Made by a program: the position numbers and the translations under genes
Origin: Apostichopus japonicus
Lineage: Eukaryota > Echinodermata > Holothuroidea > Aspidochirotida > Stichopodidae
Direction of reading: 5' to 3'
Length of the DNA: 64,000 bases
Assembly (NCBI RefSeq): GCF_037975245.1
Contig: NC_092579.1
Span: forward strand, 8,152,001 to 8,216,000
Notes under the pieces: generated by a model
Database searches by the model: none
What the model saw: only the letters and a program-made list of their open reading frames with translations
Told to the model about the DNA's origin: nothing
In this document: positions 36,742-49,651 of the stretch, piece after piece
How positions within the stretch are numbered: the first letter of the stretch is position 1
Layout of the letters: every line of letters starts with the position of its first letter

Positions 36742-37964
36742 CATGGGCGGCGATCCGTACTTCCGAGTGGGGGGGATATGACCTTGTTGACTATCTAAGC
36801 GTAGCGCCACCATGAGTTGGCGCGAAGCGTACAAGAAAATTTTGGGATTTACAGACCCTCTAGATGGCCGGAAACGGCACTTGCCGAGGTTTCCAAGCGG
36901 CATATACCCAACTTTAAAATAGGGATTTCATGTCCGAAATATCTCATAATCAGGATCCAAAATACTTTTTTTTTTTAATTTCGGGTGTTATTTTGGGAAA
37001 ATTGCCCCTGTCAATCTTGTTTCAGGCCCTACGTTAGAATGTTCGAGAGCTCTTTATATTATTCGATGAAGAAAATGGCCTCATGCAGGCTATTATAGGC
37101 CTATACACATGCAATACACAATTACACATAGTTACATTCCTAGGTACCGATTGCTAGGGCATCCAGGTGAAACGTACGTGTATTAACAGGGGCGTCGGAA
37201 GCTATTTGGGATTGGTACGGAAGATCAGAGTGTGGCCATCTACCATAATCATCGGGGGGGGGTGGGGGACGTTTGGAAGGTTAAACTACGCTACGCGCCA
37301 CCATTGGTTGGCGCGTAGCGTAATGGAGAAAATTTTGAAAAAATGCCTCCCAGATTGCAGGAAATGGCACTTCCCGAGCTTTTCTTCTGTGCATTCTCCC
37401 TTGTCTGTTTTTGTACCCGATTAATCTTCTGAAACACATTTTGAAGTATGTTTTCATTTTGGTTCTTTATTTTTTGCCTTTTTTTCTTCTTAGTGCTACT
37501 TTTTCTCCTTTTTTTTTGCGCCGTGAATATTGGTCCGGCGAACCGCTCCGACGCCCCTAATTAAGCATTACCCTGGTAACATGAGATTCTCAGCTGTTCG
37601 AGGGAACATGTACGTGTGTAGGCCTACTATAGGGCCTATATGAATACTATGAGGGTGCATATATGTACTATATCAATACCGTGGGCGCAATAATACATTT
37701 TGTTGTTATAGGGCCAATGAAGCCTACAGTCAACTATTCTTGCTTTATAAAGACGGTTTATTTGAAAAGATCGCACTGCGTTTATGGTATAGGCGAGAAA
37801 TGAAGCTAAAAAGAGCCGTACATTCACGATGATGCATAAATGAAGGCATGAAAATATTCTTATTCCTGGCATTTGGTGGGGGGGATATGGTGTGTTACAT
37901 CCCCTCCACCCATTTTCATGGGGGGGATATATCCCCCCCATCCCCCCCAGGATCGCCGCCCATG
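36742..37964. mobile_element. hAT-type element with exact 8-bp target duplication
   Basis: The ends CATGGGCGGCGATCC and GGATCGCCGCCCATG are perfect inverses. TCCATTAC flanks both sides (36734-36741 and 37965-37972), and the uninterrupted site is preserved in the sister tandem unit near 36078. It contains the shared MITE hairpin (36791-36832) near its left end and another MITE nested at 37187-37558. No transposase frame. Confidence 0.92.
37187..37558. mobile_element. MITE nested within the 36742 element
   Basis: The ends CAGGGGCGTCGGA and TCCGACGCCCCT are inverted. Inside is a perfect 14-bp-arm hairpin, TACGCTACGCGCCA paired with TGGCGCGTAGCGTA (37287-37322). The target duplication is unclear; ATTAA occurs on both flanks. 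Confidence 0.75.
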
Positions 37965-38299
37965 TCCATTACATTTAGGAGTTAACTTTCTAAGTCTCTA
38001 CCTTCTCAACATCATATAATAAATTATTAACAATCCATTATCTTTTTATATTTATGGCAGAGCTGTAGTCGAGTCCAATTAGCCAGATTCTGAGCCAAGT
38101 CCGACCCCACTTCGTATGAGCCAAATCCAAGACCTTTCAAGTCCGAGCCGACTCCAGATATTCAAATATGATCACCTTTGGTAAAAATTCTTGAACTGTT
38201 ATGATAATTATGCACCCAGGAGGAAATTTACCTCATGCTATAATTTTTTCGGACCAGATAAGTGGCAGCAAGCTTTTCCTGGTTCATAAATGTTCAGCC

Positions 38300-40255
38300 C
38301 GGGCGCTCAACTTTCAAACCATGCAGGGAGAGGCAAAATCATATTCAAACCACAACCACCGCCAGGTTAGAACCTGCTTGTGAGAACCCTGCTCTACTAA
38401 AAGTGAAATTCTAGTTACATTTAGGATTGCTCATTAAGATTTTCAAATCATCATCATTGTCATGGTTGCTACTTTTTCTGATGTCATCATCATTTGTGAA
38501 TTATTGTGATTGTTGCCATGTTACATTTGCCAGTATCAATTTTGCTTATTGTTCTCTCAAAATTGCAGAGTAGAAGGAAGAAATGTTAGCTAACAGTTAT
38601 TATACCATATGTTCTTGGTCTCTAAATTGTTTACGCTGAGGTCAGTATGAACAGAAGTGTTTATAATAGTTTTCCTTTCTGTTAAAGTATTTTCTGAATC
38701 ATTTCATTAATTTTATATTTATACTGGAATTTTCAGTAGGTGTTGGCCTCATTGAGGGTCAAGGCTACTCAAGGTCAGTAGAGTAACATAGAGCATCTAA
38801 CTCAACAAGGAAAAGTTGGTAGTCATATGTAGTGCATATAGGTTTCTGACATTGAGTACTATTCTATAAACAGTATAGCAGAAGCCCATGTGAGATAACT
38901 AGATATCTGAATCTGAAAGCCATGTTAACATGATAGTTCAATATTGGAATGATGAATGGAAGTTTGTATGAAGGTGTATCATGTGCTGAGCTCTTAGCCA
39001 AGTCAAAGGTTATTTGAGGCCAATATAGGTAAAATCTGAAAACCTTCATGATCCCATACTATCTAGTATCTGACTAGTAGCTGCTTTAATAGCTGAATCT
39101 TAGGGCAATTAATATATTTATCAGAACAAGTAATGTACCTCAAAAGACTTCTTAAGCTCTTTTGAGCCCCATTCAATATTTCAGTGTATTAACTTCATCA
39201 TTCTTTTAACAAATTTACTCCAAATTACTAGTTTCATGTTCTGGCAATGAACCTTTGTCATATCATGTTGCATGAGTGCTGTAACTGGTTTACAAGCTTG
39301 CAAAAGTCTTAAAAGGAGGATAGGGTGTTGGGACAAATAGTTCAAAATAATATTAACAAAATTGTACCATATTTTGCTTTTCTTTTTTCCCATATGTTGC
39401 CACTGCTTGAATAAGACTAGTTGATAGGACTTTTTGTGAGCTCCACCTTTGACAACAAGGTACAGTAGACTTCAACTGCATCTTGTTGGCAACATCCTAG
39501 GAAAGTTTCAATAAACACAGATGTTTCTATAAATGAGGAATCTGATGAACATTCCAATACTGCAAGTCTTTATTGGACATTTCAGCAGGAGGCAATAACC
39601 AATTCTGCTATCGTTACATACTGTAGGTCCTTCATAAAATGCCACTTAAAGAACTGTATTACTTCCTTGGAAGGTGAATTTTATTGTCAAATACAACATC
39701 TGTCAAATATTTAGTTTCCCAACCTGTCCAACACCTCCCCCCCCCCACCCCTCCATTTATCCCGAGTAGTTTACAGAAACTGGGACAGAACATTTTTTGT
39801 GGGAAACAAGGTTAAATAATGTTGTTTGAGGTATTGAGCATTTATCTATATGTCCCTTTCGAAACTAGATAGGAGGAAGTAGCAAACAATGCAAGGAAAA
39901 CATGAAGTTCAAGTGGATGCTTTAATTGCTTTTACCCAAAACATTGCTATATTCATTGATAAATATAATCCACTTCAAATTCAGTACCGTTATACAACAT
40001 GCAAAAGAGTTATGATATTGATGTACTTTCTGAATTTAGACCATTGCAGGTGAACAAGTTTAACATTGGTTTTTAATTTGACTGTATGTAGAAAACACCC
40101 GTTACATAATGAACCTCAGATACAATGTCGTGCAAATGCATATTACTGCTAGGAGCTGTTTAACAAACAGTGAAAGAAAAATTTATTACTCGACTATCAA
40201 AAGATTCGCAGAACTCCACTCCTTCAACAATATTTACAGTGGTGCAGACTTCAAA
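38300..40255. other. Gene-free stretch
   Basis: AT-rich, with a C run near 39740. No exon or element boundary supported. Confidence 0.45.
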
Positions 40256-40603
40256 GCAGTGCAAGGGCAACAACTGTCTATCTCTTTAAGAAATTTCCAA
40301 GTGCTTTCATTTCTAGCATTTGCATATGTTCAAAAGAAAAATGACAAATTAAAAGATGTGGTCTTTTCAACATGTTACCACATCTCCCCCCCCCCCCTCT
40401 CTCCCCCATCAAAAAAGTATTGCATGTACAGCAGTGCAAGGGCAACAACTGTCTATCTCTTTAAGAAATTTCCAAGTGCTTTCATTTCTAGCATTTGCAT
40501 ATGTTCAAAAGAAAAATGACAAATTAAAAGATGTGGTCTTTTCAACATGTTACCACATCTCCCCCCCCCCTCTCTCCCCCATCAAAAAAGTATTGCATGT
40601 ACA
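40256..40603 (+). repeat. Two nearly identical 175-bp tandem copies
   Basis: Units 40256-40430 and 40431-40603 differ mainly in the length of a C run before TCTCTCCCCCATC. The near identity implies a very recent duplication or an assembly artefact at the homopolymer. Confidence 0.9.
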
Positions 40604-41799
40604 GCAGTAACCCTTTTTGTACATGTGCAATACTGTATATGAGGCAGGGCCTTAATCATGACTTGACCAAGCCCTTTATCCATTTGAATAGCACAAGTTA
40701 TGTCAGTGGTATTCACATCAATGCCTCATTGAAAATGTGCCTCATGGTGAATTTTCTAGCTGATAGCATGAATGTGAATGAGCTGAAGTTGTTGAAGTTG
40801 CTTTGTTTATATATTTCTGAAAGTAACATGAAATTTCATATTGATTTTTAATGAAAATATTTGCATTTATCGGTAATAAACAGAAAGAAGACATAATGAT
40901 TTCTGCTAAAGTGTCTTATCTCTGCCTCTTTTGTTACAAATTTGTTCATTGGTTGGTCCTTGTACTTCGAACATATTGCTCCCTAACTCAGCAAACCCAT
41001 ATTCGATCTGAAGATGCTAATTCAGACAGCTTACTGTTCTAGCAAGTTCTCGACCAATTATATTGATGAATTTGCATCTGGATGAATTTGCACTGGATGA
41101 ATTTGAATCATGCCAACTATGTAAGGAGCCATTTCTTTAAACCTTGCAAGACTGTGCGGAAAATATATCATTCATTGGTCTGCATGGTATCGAATCTCCA
41201 TGATGACCACTCATGAACGACCCTTCGACCGCGGACCGGCAGTAGGCTATAGTTGCTGAAAAACCTGACGTGACATAGCGCATAGGCCGAGATATGTCAT
41301 GATATTTCAAAGCAACTTACCAGATTGTCTTTTTTCTTCTATTTCTCTAAACAATTTGATGACCATATCAAGACATGGGGATCTCAAAATAAAGGATGCT
41401 GTGAAACTTTAGAGCAGCTTACAAGGCCTGGGAAGTGTTATTTCCAACGATCTAGGAGGTCTTTATAGCTGAAAATTTCCCGTATGCTGAGCGCCAACCC
41501 ATATGGTGGCACTCCACTCAGGTAGTAACAAGACGCCCTCCCAGGAATTGTTCAAGCCCCCCCCCAAGCGCCCACCCCCTCCACTGGAACAATCCTGGCT
41601 ACGTCACTGCATGTACCACAGGTTTATCTGATATCAAAGTGAAAGCGGCTTTCCACAAGAATAAAGAAAGCATATCTACATTTTTGTGTAACACCTACAC
41701 AACTCAATCCCCACGCAAACAAGACTACCTACGTATAGTTTTCATTGAGGATTCCAATAATTCCTGCAATTTCCTACCAATAACATATGGAAAGTCACT
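40604..41799. other. Gene-free stretch with a MITE right end
   Basis: A sequence like the right end of a hAT MITE (CCTGGCTACGTCACTG) ends near 41608. Its left partner was not found. No exon supported. Confidence 0.4.
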
Positions 41800-41807
41800 C
41801 CTGTTAT

Positions 41808-42185
41808 CGTGGCGGAGCTAGGGGTATTGGTAAGAGGGGGTGAGAATGGTCTGTATGGGCGCTTTCGACTTTATCTAAGCGGAGCGCCACCACAGGTTGG
41901 CGCAGAGCGTACAGAAATCATTTGAGTAAAGATACTCCCTATATGGCCGGAAATGACCCTTTCCGGGCCTTGCTAATTTGCAGATAAACGAAGAATAAAT
42001 AGGTGTCATCGCCAACAAAATGTGACAAATGTCAATAGGTAGATGAGAGCGCCATAAAAAAGTCAATACTCGCGAATAAGTAAAAGAAGTGATCAATAGC
42101 TGAAAAGGGCGCCAGCAGTCCATATTAGTCCGTTGAGGGGGGGGGGGGGCCTCCGCCCCCTGACTGTATTGACGCTCCGCCACTG
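41808..42185. mobile_element. hAT MITE, left member of a composite
   Basis: It begins CGTGGCGGAGCTAGGG (one base short of its partner's CAGTGGCGGAGC) and ends GACGCTCCGCCACTG. The left flank is CCTGTTAT (41800-41807) and the right flank is TTGGGAGC (42186-42193), so its own two flanks do not match; they match the flanks of the MITE at 43918 instead. It carries the shared hairpin at 41872-41911. Confidence 0.9.
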
Positions 42186-43917
42186 TTGGGAGCTCAGTGT
42201 AGGAAGAGAAGGGGGGGGGGGGGAGAGGGAGGGTATTTTTTAACGGTTTGGGTGAGCGTCTGCAATGATTCGTAATGACATGTTATCACAAGCGTTCAAC
42301 ATGCTCAAATAAAAAGAATGAATGAGGAGGAATTCATATCACTTTTCAATCATTGTTTGAAACAAATTGAGCGAATTGATCGCTAGTAATCTTGAAATTG
42401 GTTTAATCACGGTCATTGTCATGTTTCTCATATGTACCTTTCTCATATAAAAGAATTCTGTACGTAATGTTATCAGAAATACTTTTAAAATGACACCAAA
42501 GAGATTAAAAATTCTTTTCGAATTTGTTAATAATATTGTCTTTTAAGAGACACCGTAGACACGTTGCTCGGTTGGGTTTACTGCAATAGTGGCAAATGGA
42601 GACCAATATCCGCACTTAGTGGACCTAATGTTATAGTCGTGCATTGACCTTGAACAGAGGGGCCTACCGTGAAAACGTACGGAAAATTCATCCTTTTATA
42701 TCTCAGCGAGACAATTCCACTGGATACAATAATACGACTCAAAAGTCCTTAGATGTGGTTATCATAACAATCACAATAAAAGATATGTATGAAAAGCAGA
42801 ACAAAGATATGATGGAAACTCAAATGTGGACCAAAAAACGATGTCCCTACGGATGCCGTTTAGTGACATTTACATAATTTGTGTGTAGTAGGTTCCGTAG
42901 CTCTTTTGTGGAAAAACTTTGTAATATGCTTAAAGTTGGTAGTTCATCCATGCTTTAGAATAATGAGAGACATAGATCATCACGTTCTATGAGGAGGGAG
43001 GCTATTTTTAAAAATCTGGGTAATAGGTACTGTAACTCTTTTCTTGGAGAAAGCTTGGAATAGGCGGATAAGGAAGAAAGTTTCGAGTTCCTTCCACGCA
43101 TTAGATAAATGAGGAACCTAGTTCATCACGCTTTGCGAGGATATCTCATATATTAGGTGTAAGAGAAGCGGTGATTGTAAGGACGGGAAGGGGAGAATGG
43201 AGGGGGGTAAATGATGTTACCAGGGGACCTAATAATTTGTCCTAAATGAGATTTAAAAAATTCATTAATGTAAGTAAATTTCATTACTGCCTGCTCTCGC
43301 TGATTTCTTTTAACCCTATAGAGCGGAGTGTGTGAGGTGAAGAAGGGTAGGGCAGGATGGGGGAGGGATGATAAATGACGATGTAACCAGGGGCTAATAA
43401 TTCGTTCAATAAGAGATTTGAAAATATATATATATATATATATATGTAAGTTAATATCATTACTGCCTGCTCCCATTGATTTCTTTCAAACCTAAGTTAC
43501 GCTTATCGGAAGACTATATGCCGATAATACAATTCTTTAACAAGGAGATGCTTCTAATTTATTAAACTGTGTAACTTTCACTAATCTATTTGGAAAAACA
43601 TATGCTTTTAAGTTGAAAGACTCAGTAAGGATCAATTAAGTAGAACAAGGATCGTTGCGTGCTGCGTGTAACGATGAAGTTTCCTACATTGGGATGGAAG
43701 AGTATCAGGGAGTGTAAGATTGGGTGGGAAGTTAAATGACGGTGTAACTGAGAAATTAAAAAAAAATCTTAGTGATAAAATCATTATTGCTTGCTCTTTG
43801 CTGATTTAACATTAGAATAAGTGTCTCTAATCATTAGATATTCCTTTAACATACGAGGTTCGGTTGGGGAAGGGGGGGGGGGTACTAGACGGATTGACGG
43901 GGAAGAAGATTGGGAGC
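42186..43917. mobile_element. 1.7-kb cargo between two hAT MITEs
   Basis: It is bounded on both inner edges by the direct repeat TTGGGAGC (42186-42193 and 43910-43917). The interior holds degenerate tandem repeats of about 130-180 bp between roughly 42880 and 43806: CATTACTGCCTGCTC-like blocks near 43280, 43455 and 43785, with ATGACG-TGTAAC blocks between. A short (TA)n lies at 43424-43445. No gene supported. Confidence 0.75.
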
Positions 43918-44248
43918 CAGTGGCGGAGCTAGGGATATTGGTCAGAGGGGCGAGAAAGGTCTGTACGGGCGCTTTCGAAAGTTATCTAAGCGGAGCGCCA
44001 CCACAGGTTGGCGCAGAGCGTACAGAAATCTTTTGAGTAAAGATACTCCCTATATCGCCGGAAATGACCCTTAAGGTATAGGTGTCATCGCCAACAAAAT
44101 GTGACAAATGTCAATAGGTAGATGAGAGCGCAATAAAAAAGTAAATAATCGCGAATAAGTAAAAAGTGTTGAATAGCTGAAAAGGGCGCCAGCTTCCCAT
44201 TTGAGTCCGCCCCCCCCCCCGCCTGACTGTATGGACGCTCCGCCACTG
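43918..44248. mobile_element. hAT MITE, right member of a composite
   Basis: The ends CAGTGGCGGAGCTAGGG and GCTCCGCCACTG are inverted. The left flank is TTGGGAGC (43910-43917) and the right flank is CCTGTTAT (44249-44256), the mirror of the partner at 41808. The body is a close relative of the partner with a short internal deletion. Hairpin at 43982-44021. Confidence 0.9.
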
Positions 44249-44427
44249 CCTGTTATGACATTAGAAACAAATACTGATATGAGATGAGTGGTGGTATATA
44301 CCTACTGGCGACTGATAACAGTATTATAGTGCATGTTATAGCCTTTTGACATCGTATGAATCTAGCAGACAACGTACAGGTACCGTCTGGTACCATTATC
44401 CGTTTTGAGTGATATTTAGGGGTTCTA

Positions 44428-45268
44428 GGACAAAATCCCCCGGACAAAATCCCCCCAGACAATATCCCACTGACCCATACAAAGCCTGCCTGCAACAACC
44501 AGCGATGGCCCAGGGGTGACAGTCAAGGCATGGGACATTGCACTGGTTAGGGTACCGTTCAGGGGATTGGTCAGGGTACTAGTGAGGGTACTGGCGAGTG
44601 TAACTGTGAGGGCTCCTGTTAGGGTACCTGTGAGGGTACCGGTCAAGGTACTGGTCATGTGACTGGTCAGGGTACCGGTCATCATACTGGTCACTCTACC
44701 AGTCAGGGTTCCACTCAGTGTACTGGTTAGGGTACTGGTCAGGGGACTGGTCGGGAGTTCATTGAGGGTAATTGCAAGGCTACCTGTTAGTGTGGCCATG
44801 GGACATAGCTCCATGTTGTGACATTTAAGGGACCGGTCAAGGTACTGGTCAAATTACTGTTTATCGTACCAGTACTAGTAAGGGTACGTGTCAGAGTATG
44901 TGTCAGGGTGCCTTTCAGGATACCAGTTCGGATACCGGTCGAGGTACCGGCCGGGGTACAGTCCAGGGTACTGGTCAGGGAGGAGCACCGGTGGGGGTAA
45001 CTGTCAGGCTCACTATTAAGGTACCGGTCGGGGTATGGTCGGAGTACTGGTCCGGGAACCACTGAGAGTACCAATGGAAATACTGGTGAGGGTACCAGAT
45101 GACGGTACTGGATGACGATACCGGGGACCGGGATGACGCATTTTTGTAAAGAATTGATAGGATTTTTTATAGCTTGGGTGGATTTTGTCCTAGGGGGATT
45201 TTGTGCAGGGGGATTTTGGCTCTGGGGGATTTTGTCCTAGGGGGACTTTGTCTGGGGGATTTTGTCCT
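44428..45268. repeat. 12-bp minisatellite bracketed by inverted GGGGGATTTTGTC repeats
   Basis: The core (about 44530-45125) is a degenerate array of the 12-bp unit GGTACYGGTCAG, rich in GGTACC palindromes. The left edge (44428-44470) has three GACAAAATCCCCC-type units and the right edge (45179-45268) has at least five inverse units. Because the period is a multiple of three, Thr/Leu-rich frames stay open on the minus strand, which should not be read as a gene. Confidence 0.85.
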
Positions 45269-45269
45269 G

Positions 45270-48200
45270 TCACCCTATTTAGGTATTAGTATTAGACCAA
45301 AACAGTATTAATGTCGGCACAAAACAAACGTTAAAGAAAGCTCAAATGTTGTTTGTCCATCTCTAACATCCCTGGTGGAACCATGGAAATATTTGAAAAT
45401 TGTCAGCACTGTGGCAAGTCCCCAGACATTTTGATATGTTACCATTATAGTTAACAAATTGGGTAAGCCTGTTCAGGGAATGATGATAAGCAGCCCCTCC
45501 ACTTTTATGTTTTTGACAAAATACTATACACTCAAAGCCAGATTTTTAAAGCAAAAAAATTATGGCTCAGGAACTAATGGTATACTGGCAGTTTTGAACT
45601 AAAATCGACAGTGAATATTACATGAATTTCATCAGAACATAATTTAAGTAATGTATAAATGCATGCGCAGTTGCAACTGTTCACTGTATGTTTATTTTTC
45701 TTTCACTCCTCAGAGGAATACTGCTACAAACAGTCAAACAACAAACAATTTTCAATTGATCAGGAATACAACAGAAAGTGTCCCTTTCTGTACACTACTG
45801 TACAGTATACTGTGTTGCTGACTCAAAACATAAACAGAGATAGAGGCAGTGAATGAGATTGCTTAAAATTCATCAAAAATTGTTGACGATTTGCTTTTTT
45901 AAACTTCTACCCAGAAATCTGGCTTATTACCAAACACATACAGTAGTGGAGATTAGCATGATATTAAAAGACGAGACACAATAAAAATTGTACAATCATA
46001 TTCAAGCAGTTGATTGTAATTTCAATCCCAGTTTATATTTTCCACAAGATTTATTTCACATAAACCAGGATACTTGCACTATTACATTACCTCAATTTAC
46101 TGACCTCTCTCATACATGAGAAACATTTTGGGAACTAACTTATACCTCAAGTATTTATCTAGACTTACCAGTATAGGCACATGTATCCAATACCGTAAAC
46201 AATGCAAATTACCACAATATCATGGAGTTTCCATGCTTGGAGGGACAAAATTATACACAATACAGTGTACCCCTGGATTGCACACTTTCATACCTATAGT
46301 TACAAATGTTGTGGTTTTACAGTATGTTTCATTGGGCTGCACTAGGTTTCCATGACATTGGTGCTAGTTGCATGTGCCTTTGCTGTATTCACTCCCCTCA
46401 ATTTTGAGGGGAAATAATTTAATTTTGTTTAAAGAATAAACTGGTTCTTGGTGTAATAAAAGACCACAAGCTTTCAGTAATTAAGTCAGCCCTAACATTG
46501 TAAACTTTTCCCATAGCATAACCCCTGAACCCAACTTGTAGAATTGTCAAACTGTGGTTCAGGAACAATGCAGTGTACCCCTGGAGATTTTGAGGGATAA
46601 AAGTTTGAAAGATTTTTATAATAGTAATCTGCTTAACAAATACCCTTAGTCCTGCACAAGTATCTGTGTGGTGGTTGTTGAAAATTACTGTACTATGGCT
46701 TGCTGATCTTGCTTGGAATACAAAATTAAAACATCTTAAAACATGAGAAATGCATTTAAGAACAGTTAAAGCAAGGTAAGGCAGCAAAATATCCAGTAAC
46801 CTCAACACTTTAAGCATCAGGACCACTTCAGTTGTATAACAAGTTCCATGTTCTTGACAAGCAGCTGCAAATGTTCCCTAATACTTACAAAAACATGTAG
46901 TGCCACAATGTCACCAAACTAAAATATTTCAAGAAGTACATTGCAAAAGAATGAGTCCATTTATACAGTTAAATATGTAGAAGACTTCCCATGAAGACTG
47001 GTATGCATTCTCTTGGTTCTGTCTGCTTGAAGCTTATAATATTAATTTCCTCTATCTTTTATATGGTGTAACAGTGTAACATATCCTGGAACTAGTTAGT
47101 TTTCTGTTACTGCTACTACATTACTGTGCCAATCCAACAACTATTCCCAGCAACTTCCTAACTCCATTGAAAGATGTGCTGTGTCCCAGAGGATATACAT
47201 GAGATGTGTGAATCTACTTCGCGATTTACAGGACATACTTTTGCTTTGCTTGGCATCGGCTTCTATGCAAGCTTTTAATTGATAAGCCCAACAAGGAGCT
47301 ACTGTATACCACTATGTACAGCATGATGAAAAGCTTGGTTGATGATTGTATTCACCGCACTGTAAACTGTGTGATAATCTTGCCTGGCATTTCTAATTAG
47401 AGCATATCCTTTGCTGTATTAGCCTGTAGATCTATCCATCTGTTGGTACAAAAAGAAAAGCTTTCTCTTAAAGATATGCTGATTTGGTCCCAATTATAGC
47501 ACGCGCAATATAGCTTGGAATGTTTTGCGATTACCGAATAGACCTCACACTCTACAAATGAAGAAAACAATGAACTGCTTTACAAAACTAAATCTCCTGT
47601 AATTCAGCCAATATTTTAATCATCTCACAGCCTTTCATATATACTATTTTCACTGTAAATTTCAATTCGTTTATCCATCCCATTTTGGGCCCATTAATTC
47701 TTGATTCATCTTGCCTTGTATACAACATTACACATTTTATTTATGCAGCCATGCATTCAATTGGAGCTGAAACAGCTCCCTACCATAGCAAGTGCTTTTA
47801 AAAGTTGCAAGTCATTCAAGCTTTACCAATTGTAAAGATTTCAAAATTTAAATATGCATGTACATTTTATGTGGACCTAGCCTGACAATTTGGTGTTGTC
47901 TTGCATTGACCTTTAAGATTAAAAACCAGTGAGTGGATATAGCTCTAGTGTAGTTAAATACTATGGAGATAGAGGAAAAGATACCACCACATTAACCAGA
48001 TCATACAACAGTTTTCATCCCTTCTGATTGTTTCTTACTTCATTCCATAACTTTGGAATAAATTACCTCAGATGTTACTCGTATTTGCGATAATAGAGTC
48101 CTATGGTATCAAGTTTATGCGATGTCAAACCTACAGAATATTAACTTACTTTTTGGTTAATTCAGAAAATATCTTCCATTTTGCTGTCAATGATGCAGTA

Positions 48201-49080
48201 GGTCATCACATCAGTCTGTCCCAGACGGCATCTGTGCTCTAGCTATGATTGCTGTCGTTCCAACATTGACTTTTTCACTGCATGGCAGCTACATCGTACA
48301 GTGTTATTCCCTTGGATAGTGGGCTGTTGTCATTCATCTTGAGATTGAGAATGTTGATCATCAAATTTGTCTGAGAAAACATTAACAGTGCCAATCAAAT
48401 AAATATCAAATGGTCAGAGTGTAGATGTGCATTATTTCAATTTTTATTGTACACTTCTCTCCAATATATTTTGGGCCAATACAGAGCTCAGATCTTAAAC
48501 ACTGAATATTGCACATTTAGTCAACTTGGTATTACTTATGGATCTAAATAGACTTAACAAAATGACTTACAGTATATGCAAGGGAGGGGATAGAAGGCTT
48601 TATCAAATTTTTGTGTTACAGTATATAGATTTTTGGAGGATGGTAACTTTTAATTAGGTGCACTCAGCTTTTGTAATAGTTACATTATGGAAATGTACTG
48701 ACTCAATAACCTGTTGGATGCATGGCATTGTTATTTTGTACAAATTTTGGCTAGTTATAAATAAGACACTTGAAACACAATGCATCACTTGAGAGACTTA
48801 GATTAAAGGTATTCTGCATTGGCCCAAATTTTATGCTGGATTTTCTAGTATTATATCCTTTAACTGTTTTTATTGATACCCTCACTGGGATATTCAGACA
48901 TCTTACAGTACAGTGGTGTCTATAATGTCTGAGAATATTTTGGAGAGTAAAGACTTCCAAGAACTTTTTGAAAAGTTCTAGCAATTATAGCATCTTTTAT
49001 TCAATACAGGCTACTTGTAAGTTACATTTGCATGGTGACTTCAGTCTATAATAATCTAGGCATAGCTACTGTACAGTATA
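45270..49080. other. Gene-free AT-rich stretch
   Basis: No exon, RNA gene or element end was supported. The minus frame at 46419-46826 is open for 135 codons, but its sequence does not look like a known family and no splice context supports it. Confidence 0.4.
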
Positions 49081-49651
49081 GTAAAGGCTTCATAATTGAC
49101 GCACCCCCGTAATTGACGCACCTTAAATTATTACTAGCAACGATACAGCAGGCCACCTAAACTTTTTTGCAGCCAAACAGAATTACATATTTCATGAGTT
49201 TGAATCCATTTGAGGTATTTGCTGACCAAATTGTGGTATTTTTTAAGCTTTTAACACCCTCCCCCCAGTTTTGCACATTTTTTGGCGGTTTGGAAATCTT
49301 ACACCCTTAAAATACCCAACATTACCTCAATATGAGAACACTACTCTCTGGAACATGACCTGTCAGAGCTTAGAGGCTCAGAGCATAGCAAACAGCATCT
49401 AAAGTCAATGGATGTATACCAAGGCCTACACTACAGTTAGCTTATCGACGAATGTGTCAATTTAGGGGTATGAAAGAACTTGACACGGCAGACATTTTGT
49501 GGTCAAATTCTGCTCAATTGTACGGTGCATAAGCACAGAACCTTAAATATTTTGAGATTAGAACATTTCTGAGGAACTACACATATGAAAAACACATACA
49601 GTTGAGTAATTTGGATTTTTCCTTGATAGATATCATTGATCAAATCCTTAA

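Larger units (their letters stand above)
35726..38295 (+). repeat. Tandem duplication of a ~670-bp unit, interrupted
   Basis: Unit 1 (35726-36402) and unit 2 (36403-38295) share, in order, CTGGGAGGGGAGAC, TTAATGCTATCCATTAC, a TGGCAGAGCTGTAGTCGAGT block and CACCCAGGAGGAAATTTACC. Unit 2 is longer only because a 1223-bp hAT element plus its 8-bp duplication sits in it. Within each unit a shorter motif (TTTTGTTAGTGAAAC then AAGAGTTT) occurs twice or more, so the unit is itself built of older repeats. Confidence 0.85.

Noticed and set aside
43000-43810. A CRISPR-like array
   Set aside because: The repeats are long, degenerate and without unique regular spacers; this is a tandem repeat in a eukaryotic genome.
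44425-45074. A Thr/Leu-repeat protein on the minus strand
   Set aside because: The frame stays open only because the 12-bp minisatellite is a multiple of three; no start, splice or flank support.
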